Shown here: one piece after another, positions 22,371-32,306 of the stretch
Numbering within the stretch: the stretch's first letter is position 1
How the letters are laid out: each line of letters opens with the position of its first letter
Position numbers and translations under genes: made by a program
Notes under the pieces: generated by a model
Told to the model about the DNA's origin: nothing
Databases searched by the model: none
The model's input: only the letters and a program-made list of their open reading frames with translations
Assembly (NCBI GenBank): GCA_030248065.1
Contig: JASAMV010007963.1
Span: 62,001-126,000, forward strand
Source of the DNA: Rhynchonema sp. JSB1_4
Taxonomy: Eukaryota; Nematoda; Chromadorea; Monhysterida; Xyalidae
Length of the DNA: 64,000 nucleotides
Reading direction: 5' to 3'

Positions 22371-22411
22371 GCTGGCACAGCTCCTGGCCCTTGACATGTG
22401 AAAGCAGGCAT

Positions 22412-22577
22412 GTGCTGTTTGTCCCGGGTATGCGAGGCACCATAGCTGGGCGATCTCTCGAACTTGGTGATCGGTACGGTCTTGCCGCATGATCAGGTCA
22501 CTTTATGTATGAAGGATATATTTCCCACTTAACGTTTTCCGCCCAGTTATTTCTGAGGGCGTTTGCATTTTATCAGC
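22412..22577 (+). pseudogene. Duplicated 3' end of the gene at 19957-20588
   Basis: From ctgtttgtcccgggtatgcg onward the sequence follows 20510-20675 with scattered changes. It covers the last roughly 26 codons, the stop codon and the 3' flank. It is directly joined to the repeat ending caggcatgtg, so it is a fragment without an upstream gene. Confidence 0.8.
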
Positions 22578-22579
22578 TA

Positions 22580-22790
22580 TTGGTCGCACAATGACTTTAT
22601 AAGAATTGGCCAAATTTTTTTCATGAATCGTAAAGAGGGACAGTGACGGGGCAATGACGTTGCGTTGCGTGATCGCACACAAAGCATGTAGTAAAGAGAA
22701 TGTTTCAGACCTGCGGCAACGTGGTTGATCTGCTAGATTATTTTCAGCTGAAAATGTTTTGTGAGAATCACAAGTAGCACAGTGGTTAAA
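22580..22790. mobile_element. Tc1/mariner-like MITE, right end missing
   Basis: It starts TTGGTCGCACAATGACTTTA after TA. The family interior follows (gacggggcaatgacgttgcg, agcacagtggttaaa), and family similarity stops near 22790, so the right terminal repeat has been lost. Confidence 0.7.
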
Positions 22791-22992
22791 CCTGGCCCGC
22801 CACCATTGATATTTGAAAATTTTGGTCTGTTTTTATGATTTATTACTGTTGCCGACATCGAGACGAACAAGGTTTGTATTCGTCACTTTTCCATTAAGTG
22901 CCGATTTAATACCGAAATTAATCCATAAACACCGGTCCCCGGGAACAAAATTCCAAAAAAATAGATAGACCTAAAAAATAGATAAAATAAAT

Positions 22993-24560
22993 ATGACGGA
23001 AGGAGAACTGTTTCTCGCTTTCTTGAAGTATTTCGTCAAATTTCCATTTGCTGACAAGTTCATTTCGATCAGGTAAAAGTTGAGATTTTTTGTGGGTTTC
23101 CATAATCATGTTTCGTTTGCCGGTCTAAAGTCATAAGGACAGAGGGTTTCCATATGGAGCTCCTTGAGCGGTTGCTTATTTTGTAAATGGTATAAATTCC
23201 GTTTCAGTGTATTTTTTCTCATGTTTTCACACACAACTAAAGTCTTATAAGCTATTCGAAGTATATCAGTTGGTTAACAGCGTTTGTTGAAACGTTGCAA
23301 AACGTTCCATGGCAAAACGTGGCCTGTTTCGCAGACAGACCGAGGCGCCAGAGTTCGTCAGTGCGTATTCTCTGGCAAATTTGCTTCCAAAACCATGTCC
23401 ACATGGCCATTTTCGATAGAGCACCATCACAAACGCCAACCCTGATCGACAACCTTTAAAACCAAGCAGTTTTTTCTTTCAGCAATGGCTGCGCACTGGA
23501 TCGAAGCACACTCGACAGTCAATCAGACTACGAAAAGTACCTGATTTACGTTGAAGACCCTTTCGAAGAACGCAACACCGCACGGGCACTCACCGAACCA
23601 AAGAAACTTGACCAGATTTTGAAGATTTTCAATGAGGAATTGCAAGAATTCGGACACTAGGACTGCATAGTCAACTTTGCCGGGCAAGCGGTGCGACTCT
23701 GATTGCACTGCGTCTAATGTAAGCATAGGCAAATTTTGTATCATCCGTAATTTACGATAAAGTTGGAGCACTAAATTCCACTGCGAGTGCACTTCCATTG
23801 CGATAAAGTTGCAGGGATATCGTTCAAAATTTGCCTGATGTCATGCAACCGTGCAACCGTTATCGTAATTGCAGTATAGCTGCCCATAAAGTTGATACGG
23901 TATCTCCTACCACAAATGCAACCTTTGCATCATAATATTGTCATGTTATGTGATCCGATTACTACGTTTGTGGAACAGGCGCTAAACATTCAATAACACA
24001 TGTATAACAATGAAAAATAAGAGGATAATTCGAGCGACAGTGATACAATAAAACTACTATTTTGAACAAATTCTCAGCATTGAAATGATGAAACTCTCAG
24101 AAAACTCTTAGAAAAACTGAAAAATTATCCCAAGCCACCAATGGATACGAACGTCTTCAGATGAGGAAATAATAATGAAACTGCAACGTAATACCAAATA
24201 TAAAGGCAAACTACACCAACACGAGTGCAATTTCGAAGATGGTGGGTATTCAAAAAACGAATCGAAAGAGAAAATCATCAGTATGCTTCAACGTGTAACT
24301 TCCCAAATCAGCAGCCACGTCAGAATGTTTCATTGTTCTACCAGCTGCGAAATCGAGCTCATGTTCGTGTAGTTTGCTTTTACAGGTGTACACGGTATCA
24401 AGCAGCTATCATGACATAGAGTCAAGTCCCGTCACGTCCAGCAGAATACTTGCGTGTACGAAAAATCAATCCCCAAAAAACCAAATCTTCAACATGTCCC
24501 CCGCTCCTTATCGTAATGACATTGCAAGCAGCGAAGACAGTGATTCTAATCATGCGTGAC
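22993..24560 (+). pseudogene. Duplicated last two exons and 3' flank of the TUTase
   Basis: The sequence from gaaggagaactgtttctcgc follows 13455-15020 through the penultimate exon, the intron, the last exon and about 900 bp of 3' flank. Because the intron is kept, this is a DNA duplication and not a retrocopy. The last exon (stop at about 23660) remains open with few changes (for example N to Y in SDYEKYLIYVED). There is no catalytic half, so it cannot make an active enzyme by itself. The copy ends some 25 bp before the 3' end of the neighbouring lectin-type gene. Confidence 0.88.
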
Positions 24561-24584
24561 AAACTGCGTCTCACAAGGTTAGAA

Positions 24585-27500
24585 TCAAACCACAAATTGG
24601 GGAGAACTTGTGTGCGACACCAAGTCCCACATTTCAAAGCCCGCTCCACCGGCGATGTTTGTGAGCTCAGCTGTGATGCCCTTGGACAAATGACACAATT
24701 GTTCGGATGCACTGTAGCTAATCGACTGACACCAGTCTGAGTTCGCTCCGCAGTACAGGCCGAAAACGAAATTTGGAAACTCGCACAGCAAAAGATCGAA
24801 TTTTGAAGACCTCCAATGATCAACTAACCACACAATTTGACAGATTTGATGTAGCTCAATGTCCCATTCGCATTTCCATCGAAACTGCCGACCAACCGAC
24901 GTTTAAAGTGGATGTTGCGTGGTGCCAGATCAAGATTCGTCTCTCCGGCTGAATGGGAAGACTGATGTGTAGCATTGAGTGGCACGCGTGCCGGCACTCT
25001 AGCCTTGATTTGCACAACCAGTGTTTTTTTATCACTATTTTGCTTCTTTAATTGTTCTTTCTGCCTTATTTGTGAAACAAATCTCATGGGAAACTTGTTC
25101 AGCACTTCACAGGGCGCTGTTGTTGCCATATGTTTTTAGCTAAATTCCGGATAACTTCTATCTCAGTAAGCATGGACTAAAACGCATTTTTATGGCGTTA
25201 AAAATGCGCGAGCCTACTGAAGTAGAAAAATCCTATTTATTTCACATTTCTTTTACACTTCAATGTTTAGACAAAGCACTGGAATATGACAATGGTATCT
25301 AATGGCCAGAGCATTGCACATAGAATCACAATCACAAAAAACATGAGAATTCTGAAGGTTGCATATTTTGACTAAGGCAGAAACAGACAATTAAAGAAGC
25401 AAAATTACGATCAAGACACTGGTTGTGCAAGTCAAGGCTGGGTGCGGGGGGGGGCACGCGTGCCACTTGTAGAATGGTCATACGCCTCATACGCGTGCCA
25501 CGCGTGCCTCGTCATTTTGGCGTGGCACTACCCACAAACTTACGCGGAGGTCTGCACTAAGCTTAAACACAAACACAAATCTGAGCCTAAGAGTAAGCCG
25601 AAACGTAAGCCTGATATCAAAATCAGCCAACGCCAAGACAAGAGAACAAAATATGAGCTCTGCTCTTTTTCGCTTGTGCTCTTTTCCTTGCTCAATGAGG
25701 TCTTGCCTAAACCAGCACTGTCCAATCGCCCGGCCATCAATTAACTTACTGAACAGTTGGCCGAAGCAGGTCACATTGTCCCATCGGGGCAGATTCGGAC
25801 GGCAAGTCATGCCCAGCGGACACGGTTGACCATCACATGGATTGTCACCTTAAAGTTTTCATAGAACACGGAAAACAGAATGAAGATACATTATCTTGGG
25901 TACTCGAAGTGACAAAGAGCAGCTCACGATATTCACAAATGACGCTCCACGCCACGTTGCAACGAACGTCACGCAGACCGGGCGGCGTGGTATATTTGAG
26001 CGCTGCGCAGCTTTGTGGAGCCGGACTGTTGTTTGGAAAACCTGGAGCATGCGAGATATTATTTTTAATTATGGGGAAATGTTCAGAATTTCCGCGGAGC
26101 AAGAATTCTCAATATGCTAACCAGTGTCCCAGTATTCGTTTCCGGCGAATTCCGCCACAACTCCGACGGATGTGATATTGTCGCCCCAGTACCATCCTCC
26201 AGCAGATTCATTACTGGTGTCCAATTGATAAGCGGATGTGTAGAAATGGGTAGACTTCGGGTCAGCAGCCTGGAATTCTATTTAGTTTGTGTCGCAAAGG
26301 GTATTGTCATTTGCAGGCCATAAACTCGACGTTTGGATATCAGACTTGGTGATCGAATCATATCGAATCGGACCGGTCTGCTGCAATCCGACGTTGCATT
26401 CGATTGATGTCATATCGGACAAGGGCAGGTTGACAGACAGATCACGTGATGAGAAAATGGGCCGGATCTGTCTTGCCCACAAACAGACATAACCTGCGCT
26501 AACTGTCGCACACACGTTACACACGCGACGTAAAGGCCGTTTTTCGTTATACTCCCATACAAGAAACGTACTCCTATACAACATGACACAACTGGTCGCA
26601 TGTGTGTCTGTCTATGGCTATATTGATCGCACCAATCAGTTATTCGGCCGGTCGACCGGTCTGATCTCATCCGATCACCTAGTTTGATATCAACCTTCGT
26701 TACAAGTCCAACAATCAGCTCATGAGACGCCCGTGAACCGATGTTTTGCCAAATCCAACAATTTTCCGGTTCCACTGATATGGAATGCGTCGAAAACAAA
26801 AGAAAGAGAATCGCCAACGCCAAACATGCACAAATTCTCTTTCTTCTCTGCTGTCAAAACATCTCGAAACACGTGGGACCGGAACCTATTGGATCTGGCC
26901 AAGCCAACTTAAAACCCGTCTCATGAGTTCATGGTTGGACTACGTATGTACAAACTTACGAGAAGATTGTCAGCCAAACTGCTGGCAATGTTCACATTGT
27001 GCACGGCTGGTAGTCGCCACGGGGTCAAACTGCCGATACTCAGACTCGCGCAATAGGATGTGGCGCCGTTGTAGCCTTGGAACGGATTCGGCTGACTGGT
27101 GTCGTACACAAAACACGCGTCGTTCGTGAAATACGACAGGAAGTATGTGGTACCGTTGATGAGACCACATTTTGTTGACAAATCTGTAGAGGTTTGGAGG
27201 CAAGCTTCAAATGAAACACATTAACGAAACACTTTGTCAGGTTTTAATGGCAACAACAACGGTCAGCTACTGTATATACCACGTTTACTCGTGTGCATTC
27301 CTCCCGATCTGGCAGGCAAAGCAATGTTTGACCTGGTCAGTTGTTCTGGAATCAACCCTCAGCGGACGGAGCAACATCAAAGTGGTGTCGTGGGTCAACC
27401 CAGCCTTCCATCCCTGAGAAGGGTCGCCAAATGGGAAGCAGCTATTGCTGCGGGTAACCAGGCACCTACCTCACCGGCAATCGGGTTGTTGGTAGGTCCT

Positions 27501-27674
27501 TTTATTCCACGAAATGCCTTTTTTTGCCCAATATCGTGAAACAAGATGGCTAAATTTTTGAGATCAACAGAAAACCATACACATACCTATTATCGGAACG
27601 TGCTTACCTTGAGCCTCAGCTACGCACAGTAGCAACAACGCAATGACCGCGAATTTTTCAGTGATCACCATCAT
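24585..27674 (-). CDS. G1: secreted CTLD-EGF-PAN protein
   Basis: Exons from the 5' end: 27674-27608 (signal peptide MMVITEKFAVIALLLLCVAE), 27183-26960, 26269-26122 and 26041-25928 (C-type lectin-like domain), 25848-25750 (short EGF-like module, NPCDGQPCPLGMTC), 24948-24829 and 24760-24585 (PAN/Apple-like, YCGANSDWCQS). The sum is 948 nt, 315 residues, with all phases consistent. The CTLD shows DACFVYDTSQP, LTPWRLPAVHN, GGWYWGDNITS and LRDVRC...VICEY. The likely role is an extracellular recognition protein, inferred from domains only. Oddity: the bases before exon 24760 are CG, where all paralogues have AG, so this exon may not splice normally. The EGF exon follows AAG, a weak acceptor. Confidence 0.75.
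24981..25463. repeat. Inverted repeat in the intron between EGF and PAN exons of G1
   Basis: Arms 24981-25070 and 25373-25463 are inverted copies sharing GGCACGCGTGCC, TTGCACAACCAGTG and TTTTGCTTCTTTAATTGT. The spacer is about 300 bp. No transposon ends or target duplication were recognised. Confidence 0.6.
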
Positions 27675-29793
27675 GCTTCACAAACGATTCAATTGTTCTT
27701 TTCAACAGCAAAACTACTTACTGATAATTCGCTAATGCTAGACCATGTCAACAGTTCGCTTTTTTTCAGTTCAGTTTTAATGGTGTTTACCCTGGACATA
27801 TGCAAAAACGTAACGATGTGTCACACACGACACCAAAGATGCAATGCGCCAGTTGGGTTTACAAAAAGAACTTAAAAGAAATGACAAATACGATCATAGC
27901 AATTTGAAGGTTGAACGTTTGTGCAGCGAATAAATAATGAGTCGCAGACACAGCGTCAGTGTGGACGATTTAAATAAATACAATTGACACAATTTTTGGT
28001 TTCGCTAATGTCGAAATGCCTTACTGTTCCGGCATTTTGATTCGATCCGTGAGTGCATTTGCATAATGACGATTGTATGATGATGCATGGTGCCTGGGTA
28101 ACCGCTGCTGGTTCACCACGTTGTTTTGCCAAGTCATACACACACTAAATATATCACCAGTGTTTTATGTACCTCCATCACATCGCAAAGCAATAAAATA
28201 ACTCATTCATAACTGCCTAGTTACACGCTGTTTGATCTGAAAATACCCAAGCAGAAAGGGCTTTATCGCTTTGCACAAGTGCAGCCGAAACTGCTCTGTA
28301 GTTCCTGTTAACCTATTGTTCACAAAATCATTGTGCCATTATTCGCCGCATACGTGTTCTCAGCTAACTTTGCCAATTTAGGCCTTTTTAGGGGGCCTTT
28401 GTGACAGTCCGACAATAGCCAGATATAGCTGGACAAACCTCGTTTTTTAAGACTAATTTGAGCAAATGAAAATGTGTACAGGTCAAAGTCATAATCAGCG
28501 CAATTGCTGGACAGTCTTGAAATTATCTATCGTTTGCTTTTTTAACTCTTGTATTTTTTTCTTTGCTCGAAGCTTTCTAAACAGCTCGGGTAGTTAGGCT
28601 GCCCAGAGCCCCCACAGGGAAACATGAATGCGCATCGAATCACCTATTGCTTTATATCGCCCAACGATAAAAATCGGACGTGACATGTGCCCACGGGTGT
28701 GTTTGGTCACTTTGGGGGTGGCACTGATACAGCTCGTGCACAAGGTTACTGTATGTATGCGGTGTTCTTGAAGAGGGTAAGAATCGGGATGCTTGTACCG
28801 CAACTCATGCTCGAGCCATGCACATAGTACACTGTATAATGGGAACCACAAAAGTGACTAGGGCATAGCAGCTTGCATGTTGCATCCAATAGGGATCATA
28901 ATTCACAGAGATAAAGTTTGATATCAGAACGACAATTTCAGCAATTTACGCATGGGACACGCACACGATTTTCTCCGTCGGGCTAACTTGCCATAAAGTA
29001 ATGTTATCGCACTGCAGACAGACCACAAAAACAACGTGCTCATTAACAGACACAATCAGTGGTTTGTATGTTGTCGGGCAACCGTTGGCATGGGCCGACA
29101 AAATGTAAGGGGCCTCGTCGGGTGGCCTGTTTTTGGACATGGTGAAAGCTCTGCTACAAAAACAGGCGCAAAAATTACAACTAAAATCTGTTGGAAAATA
29201 GATTGGAATGAAAATGGGTTAACATAATTTGGGACCGATTCTGCTCAAAATTAGTTCGTCTGGGGTGCGGCACACCTCTGGATTTATGACTGCACCCACC
29301 AGAGGCACTTGTTAAGAGACTTGGTCCAGGCACCCTGGCATAGTCATTCATTGGGCATGGACGCGACTCAGTTAGTGCCAGTCAGCATGTCACATGTGAC
29401 AGTGTTGGTCCTTTCTTTTCCGTCAGTAGAAGCATAAAGAGAGTAGTACACCAAAGCATTTCATGTTGGGAACAGACACTGCATGATCAATAATCGCAAT
29501 GATACACAATGCTCTGGTCGCAAAAATAAATCCTTCTCGGCGTTTCACGAACATCAGTGATAAAAAGAAACCAATCTCTTCAATTTACACACCGGATTTT
29601 TTTACATAGACGAACGTTAAATGTCATGAACAGCTGACGAAAAAAAGCGCAACAACACAATCCAATCACATACATATGTTATTGACATGATTGACATGAA
29701 CAACATGCGCTCACTCTTGTTGATCAAAGTTTTGGTGTTGGTTGATTTGCCCTCGTTTGATGATCATGTTTCATTGTTTTTTTTACACATTAA
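27675..29793. other. Intergenic interval upstream of G1, nothing recognised
   Basis: No splice-supported coding sequence, RNA gene or member of the repeat families was found here. It should contain the G1 promoter; no TATA-like or other element stands out enough to call. Confidence 0.45.
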
Positions 29794-29934
29794 GGGCCTA
29801 ACTACATATACTTGGTTCTCTCAGACAACAAAGAACAAATTCTCGCGCGCTGGTTGGCTGTTGAACATACGTGGACCAATCAGCGCGCGAGAATTTGTTC
29901 TTTGTTCTCTGAGCGAACGAAGTATAGTTAGGCC
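29794..29934. mobile_element. 141-bp TTAA-flanked MITE
   Basis: Inverted ends GGGCCTAACTACATATACTT and GAAGTATAGTTAGGCC are flanked by TTAA (29790-29793, 29935-29938). The arms continue inward as AACAAAGAACAAATTCTCGC against GCGAGAATTTGTTCTTTGTT, so it is almost fully palindromic. Confidence 0.7.
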
Positions 29935-30775
29935 TTAATGTGTGGAAATCCCCAAACCACGCATCTATTCTTCAAGAACCACAGTTTATGTTTCTTATTC
30001 AAAAACCACACATCGATGTGTAGTCTCAAAACAACACATTCAGTGAGCAGATCAACCAACACTACAAATGTCGCATGGGAACGGAACAGTGTCAGTGTGG
30101 TCAACGCAACTGCTGCCCGTGATTCGTCCAAATTCAGCTGGCTGGGTGTCTGTCTGTTATGGAACAGATGGGGACTCCAACTGAGCGCAATGTACTGAAG
30201 CTATGCACCAAATGAGGCTACAGGGTTATGTACTGAAAACACACTTGGATAGTGAGAACCTGTCAGGAGCGTTGACGACAAAGAAACAGTCTGTTTTCGC
30301 GAAGCACATGCAGTCGACAACATTAGCATAAGCCGAGGAACGGTTTTTACAACAGCGAAAAAGCGCGTCAGGCAAAGTAACACTATTATTCCATTATTCC
30401 ACATTCCACGTAACATTTCACAAAGTAAAGGTGAGTATACCATAAAAAAAAAATATTTTGTGATAATTGGAGCACTAATTTCGACGAGCGTAAAAGTTGT
30501 TTGTTTGATGCAGGGGAAAAAAAAAAAACAATATCACAAAATATGATTCAAACAATATTTTGTCCTCATTGTCTACAAGCCCAAAATGGACAAGTATAAC
30601 TCCAGCTTAACACAAAGAAAGTAACACAAAAAGAACAAAGCAAAGCAAAACAACATTATTCCATCTTGACAGTTGTGGGAAATTAAAACACATTCAGGGA
30701 GGGGCTTAACTGTTCCACGCATCATCAAAGCCAACGTTCGAAAGGTCAATGAGATTTCAGCTAAGCACACGATCG

Positions 30776-31010
30776 GTTGTGGCTAGAACATCATGCCACA
30801 ATTGCCAAGCGATCAACGATCTCATTCTTTGTTTCCGAACCAACCCTGCGCCCCAATATGTACAACCCTTCAGAAAAGTCATACTTAGAAAAGATAGCGA
30901 AGAACATTGTGTAATTGATGGGTGCCAAATAGAAACGATTGAATTATGTCTTAACGAAACTGTCATTGTTGTCGATTTCGCCGACAATAGAGAGAATAAG
31001 CAATGGGTGA
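30776..31010 (+). CDS. Possible isolated exon, unrecognised
   Basis: The open frame at 30776-31010 has protein-like composition (HCVIDGCQIETIELCLNETV, VVDFADNRENKQW) and is followed by a GTGAGT donor at 31011. No partner exon was found and I recognise no family. It may be chance. Confidence 0.2.
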
Positions 31011-31037
31011 GTTTGCTTGTTGGCAGCAGATGTTGAA

Positions 31038-31271
31038 TAATAACGGGGAGCGCACGTACATTCCAAAACCCTTTGTGAACAAAAAAAGGGTTTGTTCGAC
31101 TGCGGCCCGAACCCAACAACTTTGCGACCAAGGGCAGGCAATTCGATAGCTCAGTTGGTAGAGCAATGCCCCGGTTAGGCGAAGGACCTGGGTTCGAGGC
31201 CCAGTCGAAGAAAGCCATTTTTTGTTCACAAAGGGTTTTGGAATGTACATGCGCTGCCCGCTATTAATAGA
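31038..31271. repeat. Inverted-repeat element enclosing a tRNA-like sequence
   Basis: Arms 31038-31090 and 31215-31271 are inverted copies (TACATTCCAAAACCC, TTTGTGAACAAAAAA). Between them lies a tRNA-like segment. No target duplication was identified. Confidence 0.7.
31140..31211 (+). tRNA. Degenerate tRNA or tRNA-derived sequence
   Basis: The A box TAGCTCAGTTGG and the D stem (GCTC...GAGC) fit a tRNA. The B box GGTTCGAGGCC has one mismatch to consensus and sits in a perfect T stem (CTGGG/CCCAG). The acceptor stem has only about five pairs (TTCGA/TCGAA). The anticodon loop CCGGTTA lacks the usual U33, so the identity cannot be assigned. It is probably a tRNA-derived relic in a repeat, not a functional gene. 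Confidence 0.45.
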
Positions 31272-31742
31272 GGGAATGCACGAAACGAAGTCAAGCCCAC
31301 CGTCAGCCTGTACCTGAACATCAAAGTTTGAAACTCGGATGCTTCAGCCGCACGCTGGCTGATGCGCAAAACACGGTTTTCTAAACGAAGGGTCATGTTT
31401 GACGTGTTTTTATGGCCGGTCGGATGGTTTTCTCGAAAAGGGGACAATCATTTTGCACCATCGTTGGTGGTCGACTGTTTAATTCTGTTCCTCTACGCAG
31501 AACTTAGTAAAACTCGGATAGTTCTACGCGCGTGAGGGGGCGTCATCAGATATACAGTACGTACTATTATGTCAAGAAAGGCATCCAATCCATGCATGAC
31601 AACGCGTCAAAGATGACACTTCGTTTAGAAAGCTAGTCTAGTGCATCAGTCTGCGTGAAGCTGAAACATCTGACTTTGAACTTTTGTTGTTGAGGTTGAC
31701 GTTTAGGTTGCCTTTGTTCTGTGAATTCCACCCATTGGTTCA

Positions 31743-32239
31743 GGCCGCACTCGGACAAACGCGAAAAGCGAAAAGCGAAAAGTTCATCACAACAGCAACT
31801 CCTTAACCACGGGCCTAGACCACAGTGATGCTCAAACAAAATGTTTTAGGGCTCCACCAGATAGACCCGAAACCCGAAATCCGAAACATAAATTTTTTCT
31901 ATGTCCATGTTTCGGGTTTCGGGTTTTGAAAAAAAACCCGAAACCCGAAACACAAAGCACGATAATCGAAAATGTTTCGACTGACTGTATAAATTGTTCA
32001 CGTGAGCTACAAGTGGCAAGACCGAAACATTTTCGATTATCGTGCTTTGTGTTTCGGGTTTCGGGTTTTTTTTTCAAAACCCGAAACCCGAAACATGGAC
32101 ATAGAAAAAATTTATGTTTCGGATTTCGGGTTTCGGGTCTATCTGGTGGAGCCCTAAGAGTAGAGGTTGTTTGGCGTGCGCTGTGGATGATGACTACGCT
32201 GAAAAACTTTTTGCTTTTCGCGTTTGTCTGTGGGCGGCC
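31743..32239. mobile_element. Harbinger-like MITE, interrupted by a palindrome
   Basis: Inverted ends GGCCGCACTCGGACAAACGC and CGTTTGTCTGTGGGCGGCC are flanked by TCA (31740-31742, 32240-32242). A shorter uninterrupted relative lies at 60082-60271. Near the ends is the repeated unit gcgaaaa. Assignment to PIF/Harbinger rests on the 3-bp duplication and GGC ends. Confidence 0.7.
31849..32154. repeat. 306-bp near-perfect palindrome of CCCGAAA repeats
   Basis: It starts GGGCTCCACCAGATAGACCC and ends with the inverted copy. Arms of about 130 bp are built mostly from repeats of acccgaa/ttcgggt around a 40-bp centre. It is inserted in the Harbinger-like MITE: the homologous element at 60082 runs from caaaatgttt straight into cagaggctgtttgg. 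Confidence 0.88.
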
Positions 32240-32306
32240 TCAAGCTGCAGTGCAAGTGTAAAGATTTCTGTTACGCTTTGCATTTCAATCTTGATCTCAT
32301 GGCAAT

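Noticed and set aside
25442..25744. Plus-strand 100-codon frame
   Set aside because: It lies in a G1 intron within an inverted repeat; composition is Lys/Ser-rich without support.
27211..27539. Plus-strand 101-codon frame with protein-like composition
   Set aside because: It overlaps the first intron of G1 on the other strand, without a partner exon or recognised domain. Left uncalled.
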